Source: Planctomycetota bacterium (GTDB lineage Bacteria > Planctomycetota > MHYJ01 > JACPRB01). Taken from it: a DNA stretch of 8,395 nucleotides. The stretch is from positions 1-8,395 of the forward strand of contig JACQFK010000020.1 of assembly GCA_016200125.1 (NCBI GenBank), written 5' to 3'. The notes beneath the pieces were generated by a model that saw only the letters and a program-made list of their open reading frames with translations, did no database searches and was not told where the DNA came from. Shown piece by piece: positions 1 through 6,561 of the stretch; within the stretch, counting starts at the first letter, position 1; each line of letters starts with the position of its first letter. Both the position numbers and the translations under genes were made by a program.

Positions 1-1837
1 GGGCGAGCGCGAGGATCTGGATCGTCTCCCCCGGCTGCGTGAAGTGGCGCTCCTCCCTGCTGATGCCCAATTCCACCACGAGCGGCATCCAGGCGCCGCC
101 GTCGACCAGCTCCGTGACCGCGGCGTCGAGGGTCGCCCGGATCGACCGGGCGAGCGGAGCGTCCGACAGCTTCGCCGCTTTCGGCGGGTCGAGGAAGGGA
201 CGGAGCTGATCGGGCGTGATCGCGATCCGCTCGATCTTATCGTCGTAGGCGCCGACGCGGTCCGCCGTGAGATTGCCACCGGCCGTCACGACGAAGTCGA
301 ATTTCTTCTTCCAGGGGGTCAGCGGCTTCTTGCCGCCGCTGGCGGTGCTGGGCGTGTCGGGTCCGCCCCAGCAGACGACCTGGGAGCCGACGACCCAGAA
401 CATCCGTTTCTCCGCGATCGCGAGGATGGAGCGGTCCGGCCCGTGCCACTCGTTGCACATGTTGACCAGGTAGCCCTCGCGCTGGTACTTCTTCTCCCCG
501 TCCCAGCCGCCCGGGAGCGCCCCGGGCCCGAAGATGCCGCCGTAGGTGTCGCGGCCGTTGTAGATCGGGAACCACTTCCGCGTGACGGGGTGGAGTCCGC
601 CGATCGTCCCCTGGTGGGTCGAGAGGAGGATCTCGCCCATCAGGCTGAGCGATTGGGTCTCGTCGCCGATCGACGCGAAATCGCTCCAGCCCGGCTCGTC
701 TCCCTGGGCGTGGTTCAGGTTCTCGACGAGGCCGGTCGCGGGATCGAGCCGCCCGACGCCGGTGAAGGGTCGCACGCCCCGGCTGTAGTTCGTGAGGCAG
801 GTGCGGTAGTACGTGTAGCACTCGCCGGTCTTCGGGTTGAAGGTCGGCGCCGTCGGCGGATTGTGCAGACCGCAGGTGTAGAAGACGGGCGAGATCCAGG
901 GTTCCCTGCCGTCCTCGAGCCTGAGCGCATAGAAGGTCTGGTCGTGCGGGTTCTCACGGAGGTAGTTCAGGACCGCTTCCTGCTCCGCCTTGTGACGCTC
1001 GGGCGAGTAACGCAGGATGTAGGCGGCGTACTTGTCGTTGATCACCTTGTCCTGCTGTCCCAGCGGGATCCCCCTCTGGACCTTCGCCATGAAATCCTGG
1101 TCCCGGTTCATCACCTCGTGGAATCCGTCGGCGGGGCTCGTGCGGACGATCGCCAGCCCGTTCCAGATCGTGGGCGCCATGTCGCGCATCGAGAGCCCCT
1201 GGAGCTTCTTCGATTTCCACAGGAGCTTGCCTTCGGGATCCAGGCAATAGACGTGCATGTCCTCGGAGCCGAACACGATGCGCCGGCCGTCGAGCGAGAG
1301 GGAGGCGGGCTTGAGGATCATGCCGCCGGTCTTGAAGGTCCAGGCCTGCCGGCCCTCCTTCAGCGTCACGGCGTGAAAGACGCCGGCGCGGTCGCCGAAG
1401 TAGACCTTCTCGCCGTCGGCGGCCGGCGCGACCCAGATCGAGGCGCCCGCGTCGAAGGTCCAGACGGGGGAGCCGTCGGAGGCCTTGACGCAGTGGAGTT
1501 TCCCGTCATCGGCGCCGAAAATGACGCGACCCGAATGATAGAGGGGCGAGTGGCCGATGGGGCCCTTCGCCTCGGCGGTCCAGGCGGTCGTCCCGTCCGC
1601 CACGTTCAGCGCATGGAGGCGGCCGGAGAAGGTTCCGACGAAGCATTTGCCTTCCGCGACGATCGCTTCGACGCGGGACGCGATCATCTCGTCGTGGAAA
1701 TCCCGGAACCACTTGCGCTCGTAGGGGCCCTGAACCGTCTCCGCGGTGAAGCCGGAGCGCTGCGGGTCCTTGTGGAGGGTCGTCCAGGAATCCTGGGCGG
1801 ACATCAGGACGACGACAACATGAGCGAAGTTCAGCAT
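1..1837 (-). CDS. PQQ/BamB-like beta-propeller protein, C terminus beyond the window
   Basis: 612 codons are visible from ATG at 1835-1837 to the left edge with no stop, so the C terminus is missing. AGGGGG lies about eight bases before the ATG and supports this start. The N terminus (MLNFAHVVVVLMSAQDSW) has a short hydrophobic stretch without the usual lysine or arginine, so it is at best a weak signal peptide. A typical propeller opening follows: W18, H22, then D-P-Q-R-S-G at 24-29. Blade-type repeats of the form FxG-x-DG-x-L-x-A/C-x(5)-G-x(3)-W are seen near residues 64-89, 104-129, 143-169 and 185-210, matching PQQ-like/WD-type propeller repeats. The middle (about 220-330) departs from the repeat pattern. 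No catalytic residue or PQQ-ligand set of a true quinoprotein dehydrogenase is recognised, so an enzyme activity cannot be claimed. It lies 63 bases after the large multidomain gene on the same strand and is probably co-transcribed. Family call firm, function unknown. Confidence 0.85.
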   Translation of the reverse strand, partial: MLNFAHVVVVLMSAQDSWTTLHKDPQRSGFTAETVQGPYERKWFRDFHDEMIASRVEAIVAEGKCFVGTFSGRLHALNVADGTTAWTAEAKGPIGHSPLYHSGRVIFGADDGKLHCVKASDGSPVWTFDAGASIWVAPAADGEKVYFGDRAGVFHAVTLKEGRQAWTFKTGGMILKPASLSLDGRRIVFGSEDMHVYCLDPEGKLLWKSKKLQGLSMRDMAPTIWNGLAIVRTSPADGFHEVMNRDQDFMAKVQRGIPLGQQDKVINDKYAAYILRYSPERHKAEQEAVLNYLRENPHDQTFYALRLEDGREPWISPVFYTCGLHNPPTAPTFNPKTGECYTYYRTCLTNYSRGVRPFTGVGRLDPATGLVENLNHAQGDEPGWSDFASIGDETQSLSLMGEILLSTHQGTIGGLHPVTRKWFPIYNGRDTYGGIFGPGALPGGWDGEKKYQREGYLVNMCNEWHGPDRSILAIAEKRMFWVVGSQVVCWGGPDTPSTASGGKKPLTPWKKKFDFVVTAGGNLTADRVGAYDDKIERIAITPDQLRPFLDPPKAAKLSDAPLARSIRATLDAAVTELVDGGAWMPLVVELGISREERHFTQPGETIQILALA

Positions 1838-1900
1838 GGACTCGACCCCCTGGAAGTGATCGAAGGAATCGTGCCGGGAGTTACATGAAAAGCGGCAGCG

Positions 1901-4900
1901 CTACTTCGCGACCTTCCAGACCTCGAGGGCGCAGAAATTGACCTCGCCGCCCTTGGCGGCGATCTCGAGCAGGCCGCCCGTCGAGTCGACGGTCCAGGGG
2001 CCGAGCTTCTGCCAGGATCCCGCGGGGCCGCTCTGGATCTTGGACTGCACGGTGCGGCCCGCGAGCTGGAGTTCGTAGACCTGGGGGGCGCCCTCCGCGC
2101 ACACGTAGAGGAAGATCTGGTAGGCGCCGTTCGGGATGCCGATGAGCGACACCGAGGTCCCCAGCGGATGGACCACCGCCTTCTTCAGCAGCGGCGCCAT
2201 TGCCCCGTCAGGCGGCGGCGTGAGCTCCGACTTGATGTCGATCGGGCTGCCGTTGGTGGAGATCCCCTTCGCGCCCTTTCCTTCGAAATCGACGCCGTCG
2301 ACGCGCGCCGCGGCTCCGCCGAGATTGAGGGCCCGGTAGAGCGTGGGATTCCCGACGCGGATCGTGAGCGGCGCCGAGGTGTAGGCCGTGCCCGACTTGT
2401 CGGTGGCCCGCGCCGTGATCAGGTAGGTTCCGCCGGCGACCCTGTTCCACGCGTGGGTGAAGGGCGGAGAGGTCTTCGTGGCGAGCATGGTGCTTCCAGC
2501 GTAGAACTCCAGCTTCGCGATGCGGTCGGCGGGGGTGGCGGTCGCGGAGAGCGTGACGGTCGCGCCCGTGTCGAACTTCTCGCCGGGGATCGGGCTCGTG
2601 ATGACGATCGACGGGGCCGTTCCGCCGGCGATCCCGGCGATCGTCTTGAGGTCTCCCGGCTGGAGCGCCCGGCTGTAGATGCGCGCGTCGTCGACGATCC
2701 CGTCCGCGGAGAGCCGCTGGGCGCCGCCGCCGGGGAGCGCGATCCCGATCTTCCAGGTCTCGTTCTTGAAGTCCTTCGCCGCGCCGCCCGCGGGGAAGCT
2801 CGCGCTGCCCTCGAGCTTTCCGTTTACGTAGATCCGGACCGAGCCCTCGGTGCGGTTCACCACGCCGGCGACGTGGTAGTAGTTGCCCGGAACGAAGGCC
2901 GCGGCCGTCACCGCGGTCGCCGGGGTGTTGTTCGCCAGGACGTGGTCCAGAACGAACTTCTGGTCGGCGTTGTACGTGATCCCCTCGTGCGAGGACGACT
3001 TGGCGAAGACCGCGTAGGCCGCGTCGTTGGGGCCGCCGGGCTTCGAGTTCGGCTTGAACCAGCAGGCGATCGTGAAGGTTCCCTCCTGGACGCGGTCGAG
3101 CACCTCCGAGTTGGGGATGCTGACGTAGCGGTCCTTGCCGTCGAATGCGATGGCGCCTCCGAACTTTCCGGGGACCCTCGACGGCTCGCCGACCAGCACG
3201 CCGCTGTTGTCCCGCCCGGAGGCGTCGACGGCGGTCCCGCCCGACTCGTCGAGCTTCCAATGGCCGATCAACGCGGGGTCGCGCTGCTCGACGACCGCCG
3301 CCTCGACGGCCGAGGGCCTGTCCTCGGGGATGGCGACGACCGAATCCGGTTTCTTGACCCAGGACTTCATCTCCGCCTCGTTCGGCGGACTGCTGCGCGA
3401 GGCCGAGACGACGATGAACACGACGCTGAAGGCCTTCTGGTCCGTCGTGATCCGGACGTCCTTGATGCCGGCCTGCGTGTATTTCGGCAGCTTGAGCTCC
3501 GCCCACTCCCAGAGTTTCGACTCCTTGGGGCCGCCGTGGGCCACGTGGGTCCGCTTCATGAAACTGATCGTGTGGCGGATGCTGAGCGCGGCGTTGCCCC
3601 CCGGCTCCAGCTTCATCACCTCGGATCCCTTGGTGTAGGTGAGATCGGTCGCCTGGTAGGACCCGCCGAGGACCTCCTCGCAGCAGCCTCCGACGTAGGC
3701 CCAGCACTGGTAGGCGACGTCGGGGAAGGCGTAGAACTTCACGTTGACGTAGTTGTGCGCGCCGCGGCTGGCGTCGCTGTCCGCATTGGAGGCCCAGCAC
3801 TCGCCGTACTTGGGCTGCTTGCCGGTCTTCGTGAAGGTCCCGGCGGCGTCCATGTCGTCGCAGAGGAAGACGTAGTCCTTGGCCCCGTCGCGCCGGGCCA
3901 GGATCTGCGCACGGCGGCGCTTCACGATCGCCGTGTCGGGATAAAGGTTGAGCAGTTCGCGGTAGCTCTGCACCGAGGTCGCGCGGGTCTTCATGTCGGA
4001 GTAGCCGCGCTCCGCGGCGAAGTAGGTCTTCCTCGCGACGGCCTCCCGCTTGCTCGCCTCGGTGATGCCGGAGCGGGATTCGGCGATCTTCGTCGCGAGC
4101 GACCAGTAGCGGTAGGGGATCTGGTCGGCCGGTCCGCTGAAGTTCTGGCGCGCCGAATCGAGGTCTCCCTCGACGAGGCAGAAGAGCGCGAGGGAGCGGG
4201 CGTCGCTGTCGGGCTTCTTCCGCCGGAGGAGGTTGGCCAGGGACCGCGCCGTCAGCTCCGAAAGCTCGATCGCGAAGGGGGCGCCGCCGCGGGCGACTTC
4301 GATCTTTTCGGCGTCGGCCCGGATGAAGGGATCCTCGATCCGCTCGTTGCTCAGGTTGTCGTCGAGGTACTCCAGGGGGATCTTCTCGTTGCGGGTCCAC
4401 TGGGCGATGACCTGGAGGGCCTCGCGGTGGACGGCCTGGATCCTGCGCAGGATGTCCTGGTCCGCCGCGACGGTGGTCTTGACGTCGTCCTCCTTCAGGC
4501 CGGCGGCGGACTTGTCGACCGCGGCGAGGGCGGCGTCGAAGTCGCGCTGGGTGGCCAGCTCCATGGCCTGGCGCCACCTGACCTCGTAGGCCTTCGACTC
4601 CGCCGAGGGCGGCTTGACGTCGGTGGACGGCGGAGGAGCGGTCGCCGTCCCGCTGCCGCCGAGCGAATTTTCGAGGTCGCGGCTGAACTCGGGAAGGCCC
4701 CACTTCGCCACGCGCTCGGTGATGGCCTTCACCTCCGCGTCGTTCTTACTCTGCTTCGCGGCGACGGCCTTGTCGCGCAGAGGGAAGAGCATCTTCCAGA
4801 TCGTGCTCCGGAGCCCGGTGATCCGGAGGTCCACGCTGCCGCGCCATTCGCCCACGGCGTAGCGGGTCTTGAGCTGCTGGAGCTTCTCCATCGCGGTTCT

Positions 4901-5689
4901 GAAGTCTTCCTTCTCCACCGCGGCGGCCGTCTCCTTGTCGGCGGCCTCGAGCTCGCGGGCGATCAGCTCCTTCTGCTTCTGGATCAGCTGCTCGTATTCC
5001 CGGTGGGCGTCCGGCGACACCGGCGTGCCTTCGGCGGTGTCGACGGCTTTCTTGAGGGCCTCCTGCTGGCCCGCGAGGTCCGTGGGATTCGCCTTCACGA
5101 ACTCCTTCGCCTTCTCGAACGCGGCCTTGGCCTCGTCGCTGCGCGGATTGGGCGCGGTCGACCGGTCCGCATAGGTCCTGAGCATCTGGCCCGAGGTGGC
5201 CGATACGGGCTTCTCGCCGATGGGCGTCGCAGGCCTCTCAGGATCGCTGGTCAGGTAGAGCGCGAGGCCGATCCCGACGATGCCGAAGAGGCAGAGGAGG
5301 AAGACCGTGACCGCGCGGTTCTGCGACGCTTCGGCGGCGGCGGTCTTCGAGGTGACGGGCACCTGGGGGCGGGGGCGGGCCCGCTTCTCCGGCGTGTCGA
5401 GCTCGAAGAAATCGTCCTGGGCCTGGGGCGCGTCCGGCGTGTCGAGTTCGAAGAACTCCTCCTCGTTGATGGCCACTTCGGGCAGCTCCTGGATGACCTG
5501 GCTGTCCCGGAGCGCCTTCACCTGGAGGAGGATTTCCTGCTGCTCCTCGAGCGAAAGGGGGGCGATGATCTCGCCCAGGCAGTTCTCGCAGGAGATCTGG
5601 TCGCGGACCCGGTAGGCGGTGCCTTCGAGGAACTGCTGCCCGAAGAGCCGGGTCTGGCAGCGGCTGCAGTAGAAGATTTCGTTGGCCAC
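1901..5689 (-). CDS. Large membrane-anchored multidomain protein: zinc ribbon, one TM helix, helical region, LamG, Ig-like and malectin-like domains
   Basis: 1262 residues ending in TAG at 1901-1903. GTG at 5689 is chosen because the conserved-looking part begins there (VANEIFYCSRC); the frame stays open to 5917, but that stretch is not domain-like and crosses the intergenic region. Order: a zinc-ribbon-like head with C8-x2-C11 and C34-x2-C37; an acidic linker with FFELDTP twice (79-85, 94-100); a basic patch, then one transmembrane helix at about 127-146, predicting head inside and the rest outside; a charged helical, TPR or coiled-coil-like region at about 155-600; a cysteine-containing beta-rich domain of unknown type at about 605-775 (CWAYVGGCCEE, HGGPKE, WEW); a LamG/concanavalin-like domain at about 806-1020 (GHWKLDE, YVSIPNSE, ACWFKPN, IVDDARIYSRAL); a bacterial Ig-like domain at about 1025-1112; and a C-terminal malectin-like carbohydrate-binding domain at about 1114-1262. 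No catalytic module is seen. A binding or envelope role is inference. The style is typical of Planctomycetota. Confidence 0.85.
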   Translation of the reverse strand: MANEIFYCSRCQTRLFGQQFLEGTAYRVRDQISCENCLGEIIAPLSLEEQQEILLQVKALRDSQVIQELPEVAINEEEFFELDTPDAPQAQDDFFELDTPEKRARPRPQVPVTSKTAAAEASQNRAVTVFLLCLFGIVGIGLALYLTSDPERPATPIGEKPVSATSGQMLRTYADRSTAPNPRSDEAKAAFEKAKEFVKANPTDLAGQQEALKKAVDTAEGTPVSPDAHREYEQLIQKQKELIARELEAADKETAAAVEKEDFRTAMEKLQQLKTRYAVGEWRGSVDLRITGLRSTIWKMLFPLRDKAVAAKQSKNDAEVKAITERVAKWGLPEFSRDLENSLGGSGTATAPPPSTDVKPPSAESKAYEVRWRQAMELATQRDFDAALAAVDKSAAGLKEDDVKTTVAADQDILRRIQAVHREALQVIAQWTRNEKIPLEYLDDNLSNERIEDPFIRADAEKIEVARGGAPFAIELSELTARSLANLLRRKKPDSDARSLALFCLVEGDLDSARQNFSGPADQIPYRYWSLATKIAESRSGITEASKREAVARKTYFAAERGYSDMKTRATSVQSYRELLNLYPDTAIVKRRRAQILARRDGAKDYVFLCDDMDAAGTFTKTGKQPKYGECWASNADSDASRGAHNYVNVKFYAFPDVAYQCWAYVGGCCEEVLGGSYQATDLTYTKGSEVMKLEPGGNAALSIRHTISFMKRTHVAHGGPKESKLWEWAELKLPKYTQAGIKDVRITTDQKAFSVVFIVVSASRSSPPNEAEMKSWVKKPDSVVAIPEDRPSAVEAAVVEQRDPALIGHWKLDESGGTAVDASGRDNSGVLVGEPSRVPGKFGGAIAFDGKDRYVSIPNSEVLDRVQEGTFTIACWFKPNSKPGGPNDAAYAVFAKSSSHEGITYNADQKFVLDHVLANNTPATAVTAAAFVPGNYYHVAGVVNRTEGSVRIYVNGKLEGSASFPAGGAAKDFKNETWKIGIALPGGGAQRLSADGIVDDARIYSRALQPGDLKTIAGIAGGTAPSIVITSPIPGEKFDTGATVTLSATATPADRIAKLEFYAGSTMLATKTSPPFTHAWNRVAGGTYLITARATDKSGTAYTSAPLTIRVGNPTLYRALNLGGAAARVDGVDFEGKGAKGISTNGSPIDIKSELTPPPDGAMAPLLKKAVVHPLGTSVSLIGIPNGAYQIFLYVCAEGAPQVYELQLAGRTVQSKIQSGPAGSWQKLGPWTVDSTGGLLEIAAKGGEVNFCALEVWKVAK
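5390..5455 (-). repeat. Tandem 21-base repeat inside the large gene, encoding FFELDTP twice
   Basis: The stretches 5390-5410 and 5435-5455 are identical at 20 of 21 bases and 45 bases apart. They encode FFELDTP at residues 79-85 and 94-100, in the acidic cytoplasmic linker between the zinc-ribbon head and the membrane helix. The single difference is a synonymous third-base change (CTC/CTT for Leu on the coding strand class GAG-CTC versus GAA-CTC context). The in-frame spacing of 15 residues indicates a small internal duplication or a repeated binding motif. Confidence 0.7.
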
Positions 5690-5697
5690 CCGAGATC

Positions 5698-5727
5698 TAT
5701 ATAGAAGAGGCGGGGGGTAAATTGCAA
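5698..5727 (-). promoter_or_regulatory. Candidate sigma70-like promoter for the large minus-strand gene, giving a leaderless or nearly leaderless mRNA
   Basis: Read on the minus strand, TTGCAA (5727-5722) is followed after 18 bases by TATATA (5703-5698). Only eight bases (GATCTCGG) then separate the -10 box from the GTG at 5689, so transcription would begin at or within a base or two of the start codon. No Shine-Dalgarno sequence is visible before this GTG, which fits. Both hexamers are palindromic and could occur by chance. Confidence 0.35.
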
Positions 5728-5774
5728 CCTGAATTAAGGGTCCGGGTTTAGAGTCTCCCTTGGGGATAAGCAAA

Positions 5775-5797
5775 CCCCTCGCCTTCGAGGCGACGGG
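5775..5797. repeat. Imperfect stem-loop, related to the one at 5980-6003
   Basis: CCCCTCGCCT and AGGCGACGGG pair around a TCG loop with one C-C mismatch, giving nine base pairs. The core TCGCCTTcGAGGCGA differs from the core of the second stem-loop 200 bases away by one extra base. It is directly followed by the palindrome GGGAATTCCC (5795-5804). No T-run follows on either strand, so a terminator is not supported. It may be a protein-binding dyad or a small dispersed repeat. Confidence 0.45.
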
Positions 5798-5979
5798 AAT
5801 TCCCGAGGCTGGTGGACGAAGTGTTCTGGAACCGGAAGGCGTGTTGTAACGACGTTCCGGATGGTCGCGAAGAGTGGGAAGGCTTTCGATCGTGATGAAC
5901 CAAGTTGCGTGTGTCATGTAAGTACCGAAGGTTCAGTCGGCCCTCGGGCCGACCGATCCGGCTTCCAGCCGTAACGCGA

Positions 5980-6003
5980 AACCATCGCCTTGAGGCGATG
6001 GTT
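5980..6003. promoter_or_regulatory. Perfect 10-bp dyad upstream of the Rieske gene (operator or 5' leader hairpin)
   Basis: AACCATCGCC, loop TTGA, GGCGATGGTT: ten perfect base pairs with a four-base loop, ending 36 bases before the Rieske start. It is followed on the plus strand by TTGTTCATAAT, partly T-rich, so it could act as a weak intrinsic terminator or attenuator. It also sits where a -35 region would lie if CATAAT at 6007-6012 is a -10 box, so it could instead be a repressor-type operator. The structure is certain; its role is not. Confidence 0.5.
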
Positions 6004-6026
6004 GTTCATAATCATCTCGCATCGGC

Positions 6027-6033
6027 AAGGGAG
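6027..6033 (+). promoter_or_regulatory. Ribosome binding site fixing the GTG start of the Rieske gene
   Basis: AAGGGAG lies six bases before GTG at 6040. This favours GTG over the in-frame ATG at 5998, which sits inside the perfect dyad and has only GAGG two bases upstream. It also places the twin-arginine motif at residues 14-15, as expected for a Tat leader. Confidence 0.7.
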
Positions 6034-6039
6034 AATGAC

Positions 6040-6561
6040 GTGACCGAAGAGATCCAGCCGGCTCCCGACAATCCCGAGCGCCGCAGTTTCCTTGCGACCG
6101 CCGCCATGACGGGCGGCCTCGTCGCGGGATACGGGACCTTCGCGCTGATGGCCGGCCGCTATCTCTATCCCGCGCATCCGGCGCCGACATCGTGGCTGTT
6201 CGTCCGCGACCTCCGCAGCATGAAGGCCGGAGAATCCCTGGTCTACCGCACTCCGGCCGGCGCGACGGTGGCGGTGGCGCGATTGGGAAGCGCGGGAACC
6301 GACGCCGACTTCCTGGCGCTCTCGAGCACCTGCCCGCACCTGGGCTGCCAGGTCCACTGGGAAGGGCAGAACAACCGCTTCTTCTGCCCCTGCCACAACG
6401 GCGCCTTCGACCCCTCGGGCAAGGCGATCGCCGGCCCTCCCGCGGACGCGAAGCAGTCGCTGCTCCGCTACCCCCTCAAGGTGGAGAACGGCCTCCTCTT
6501 CATCAACGTCCCGGTCGAGAAGCTGTCCTGCCAGGGCTGCCCCCGGCGGGAGAACGCGTGA
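6040..6561 (+). CDS. Rieske iron-sulfur subunit of a cytochrome bc/b6f-type complex (qcrA/petC type)
   Basis: 173 residues from GTG at 6040. It carries the 2Fe-2S protein that takes one electron from quinol at the Qo site of cytochrome b, on the outer face of the membrane. Seen: a Tat-type N terminus (R14-R15-S-F-L, then a hydrophobic helix about 18-39, probably an uncleaved anchor); the cluster motifs CPHLGC (98-103) and CPCHNG (116-121), with C98, H100, C116 and H119 as ligands and C103/C118 as the disulfide pair; and GPP at 132-134, the usual proline loop. Odd points: the positions two and four after H119 are G121 and F123, where high-potential Rieske proteins have Ser and Tyr, so a low, menaquinol-type potential is inferred. 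An extra CQGC (164-167) lies ten residues from the C terminus. The stop overlaps the cytochrome b start (GTGA), implying coupled translation. Confidence 0.95.
   Translation: MTEEIQPAPDNPERRSFLATAAMTGGLVAGYGTFALMAGRYLYPAHPAPTSWLFVRDLRSMKAGESLVYRTPAGATVAVARLGSAGTDADFLALSSTCPHLGCQVHWEGQNNRFFCPCHNGAFDPSGKAIAGPPADAKQSLLRYPLKVENGLLFINVPVEKLSCQGCPRRENA

Larger units (their letters stand above)
5690..6039. other. Divergent intergenic region between the large minus-strand gene and the Rieske operon
   Basis: No convincing gene is seen in these 350 bases. Both flanking frames stay open some way into it (minus to 5917, plus from 5905), but these extensions lack family similarity and a ribosome site. It contains a possible minus-strand promoter near 5698-5727, a 10-base palindrome GGGAATTCCC at 5795-5804, two related stem-loops at 5775-5797 and 5980-6003, and a CATAAT hexamer at 6007-6012 that could be a plus-strand -10 box but has no good -35 match. 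Parts of it are visibly less GC-rich than the genes. Confidence 0.6.

Noticed and set aside
44..1888. 614-codon open frame on the plus strand
   Set aside because: It is antisense to the propeller gene, whose minus-strand frame gives clear repeats. Its product is dominated by R, D, G, V, E and L with no domain pattern, as expected for an antisense frame in GC-rich DNA.
1838..1900. The propeller gene is in the same frame as the upstream gene, with 21 open codons between the TAG stop and its ATG, raising the idea of stop readthrough or a split gene
   Set aside because: The upstream protein ends after a complete malectin-like domain, and the ATG has its own ribosome site. The shared frame is a one-in-three chance.
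2208..4703. 831-codon open frame on the minus strand in another frame
   Set aside because: It is an arginine-rich out-of-frame shadow within the multidomain gene with no recognisable motif.
2168..5704. 1178-codon open frame on the plus strand
   Set aside because: It is antisense to the large multidomain gene and has the same low-complexity composition; the minus strand shows LamG, Ig-like and malectin-like domains.
5690..5917. N-terminal extension of the large minus-strand protein by 76 residues
   Set aside because: The extension lacks domain character, has no ribosome site at its start, and covers the divergent control region; homologue-like sequence begins at the GTG at 5689.
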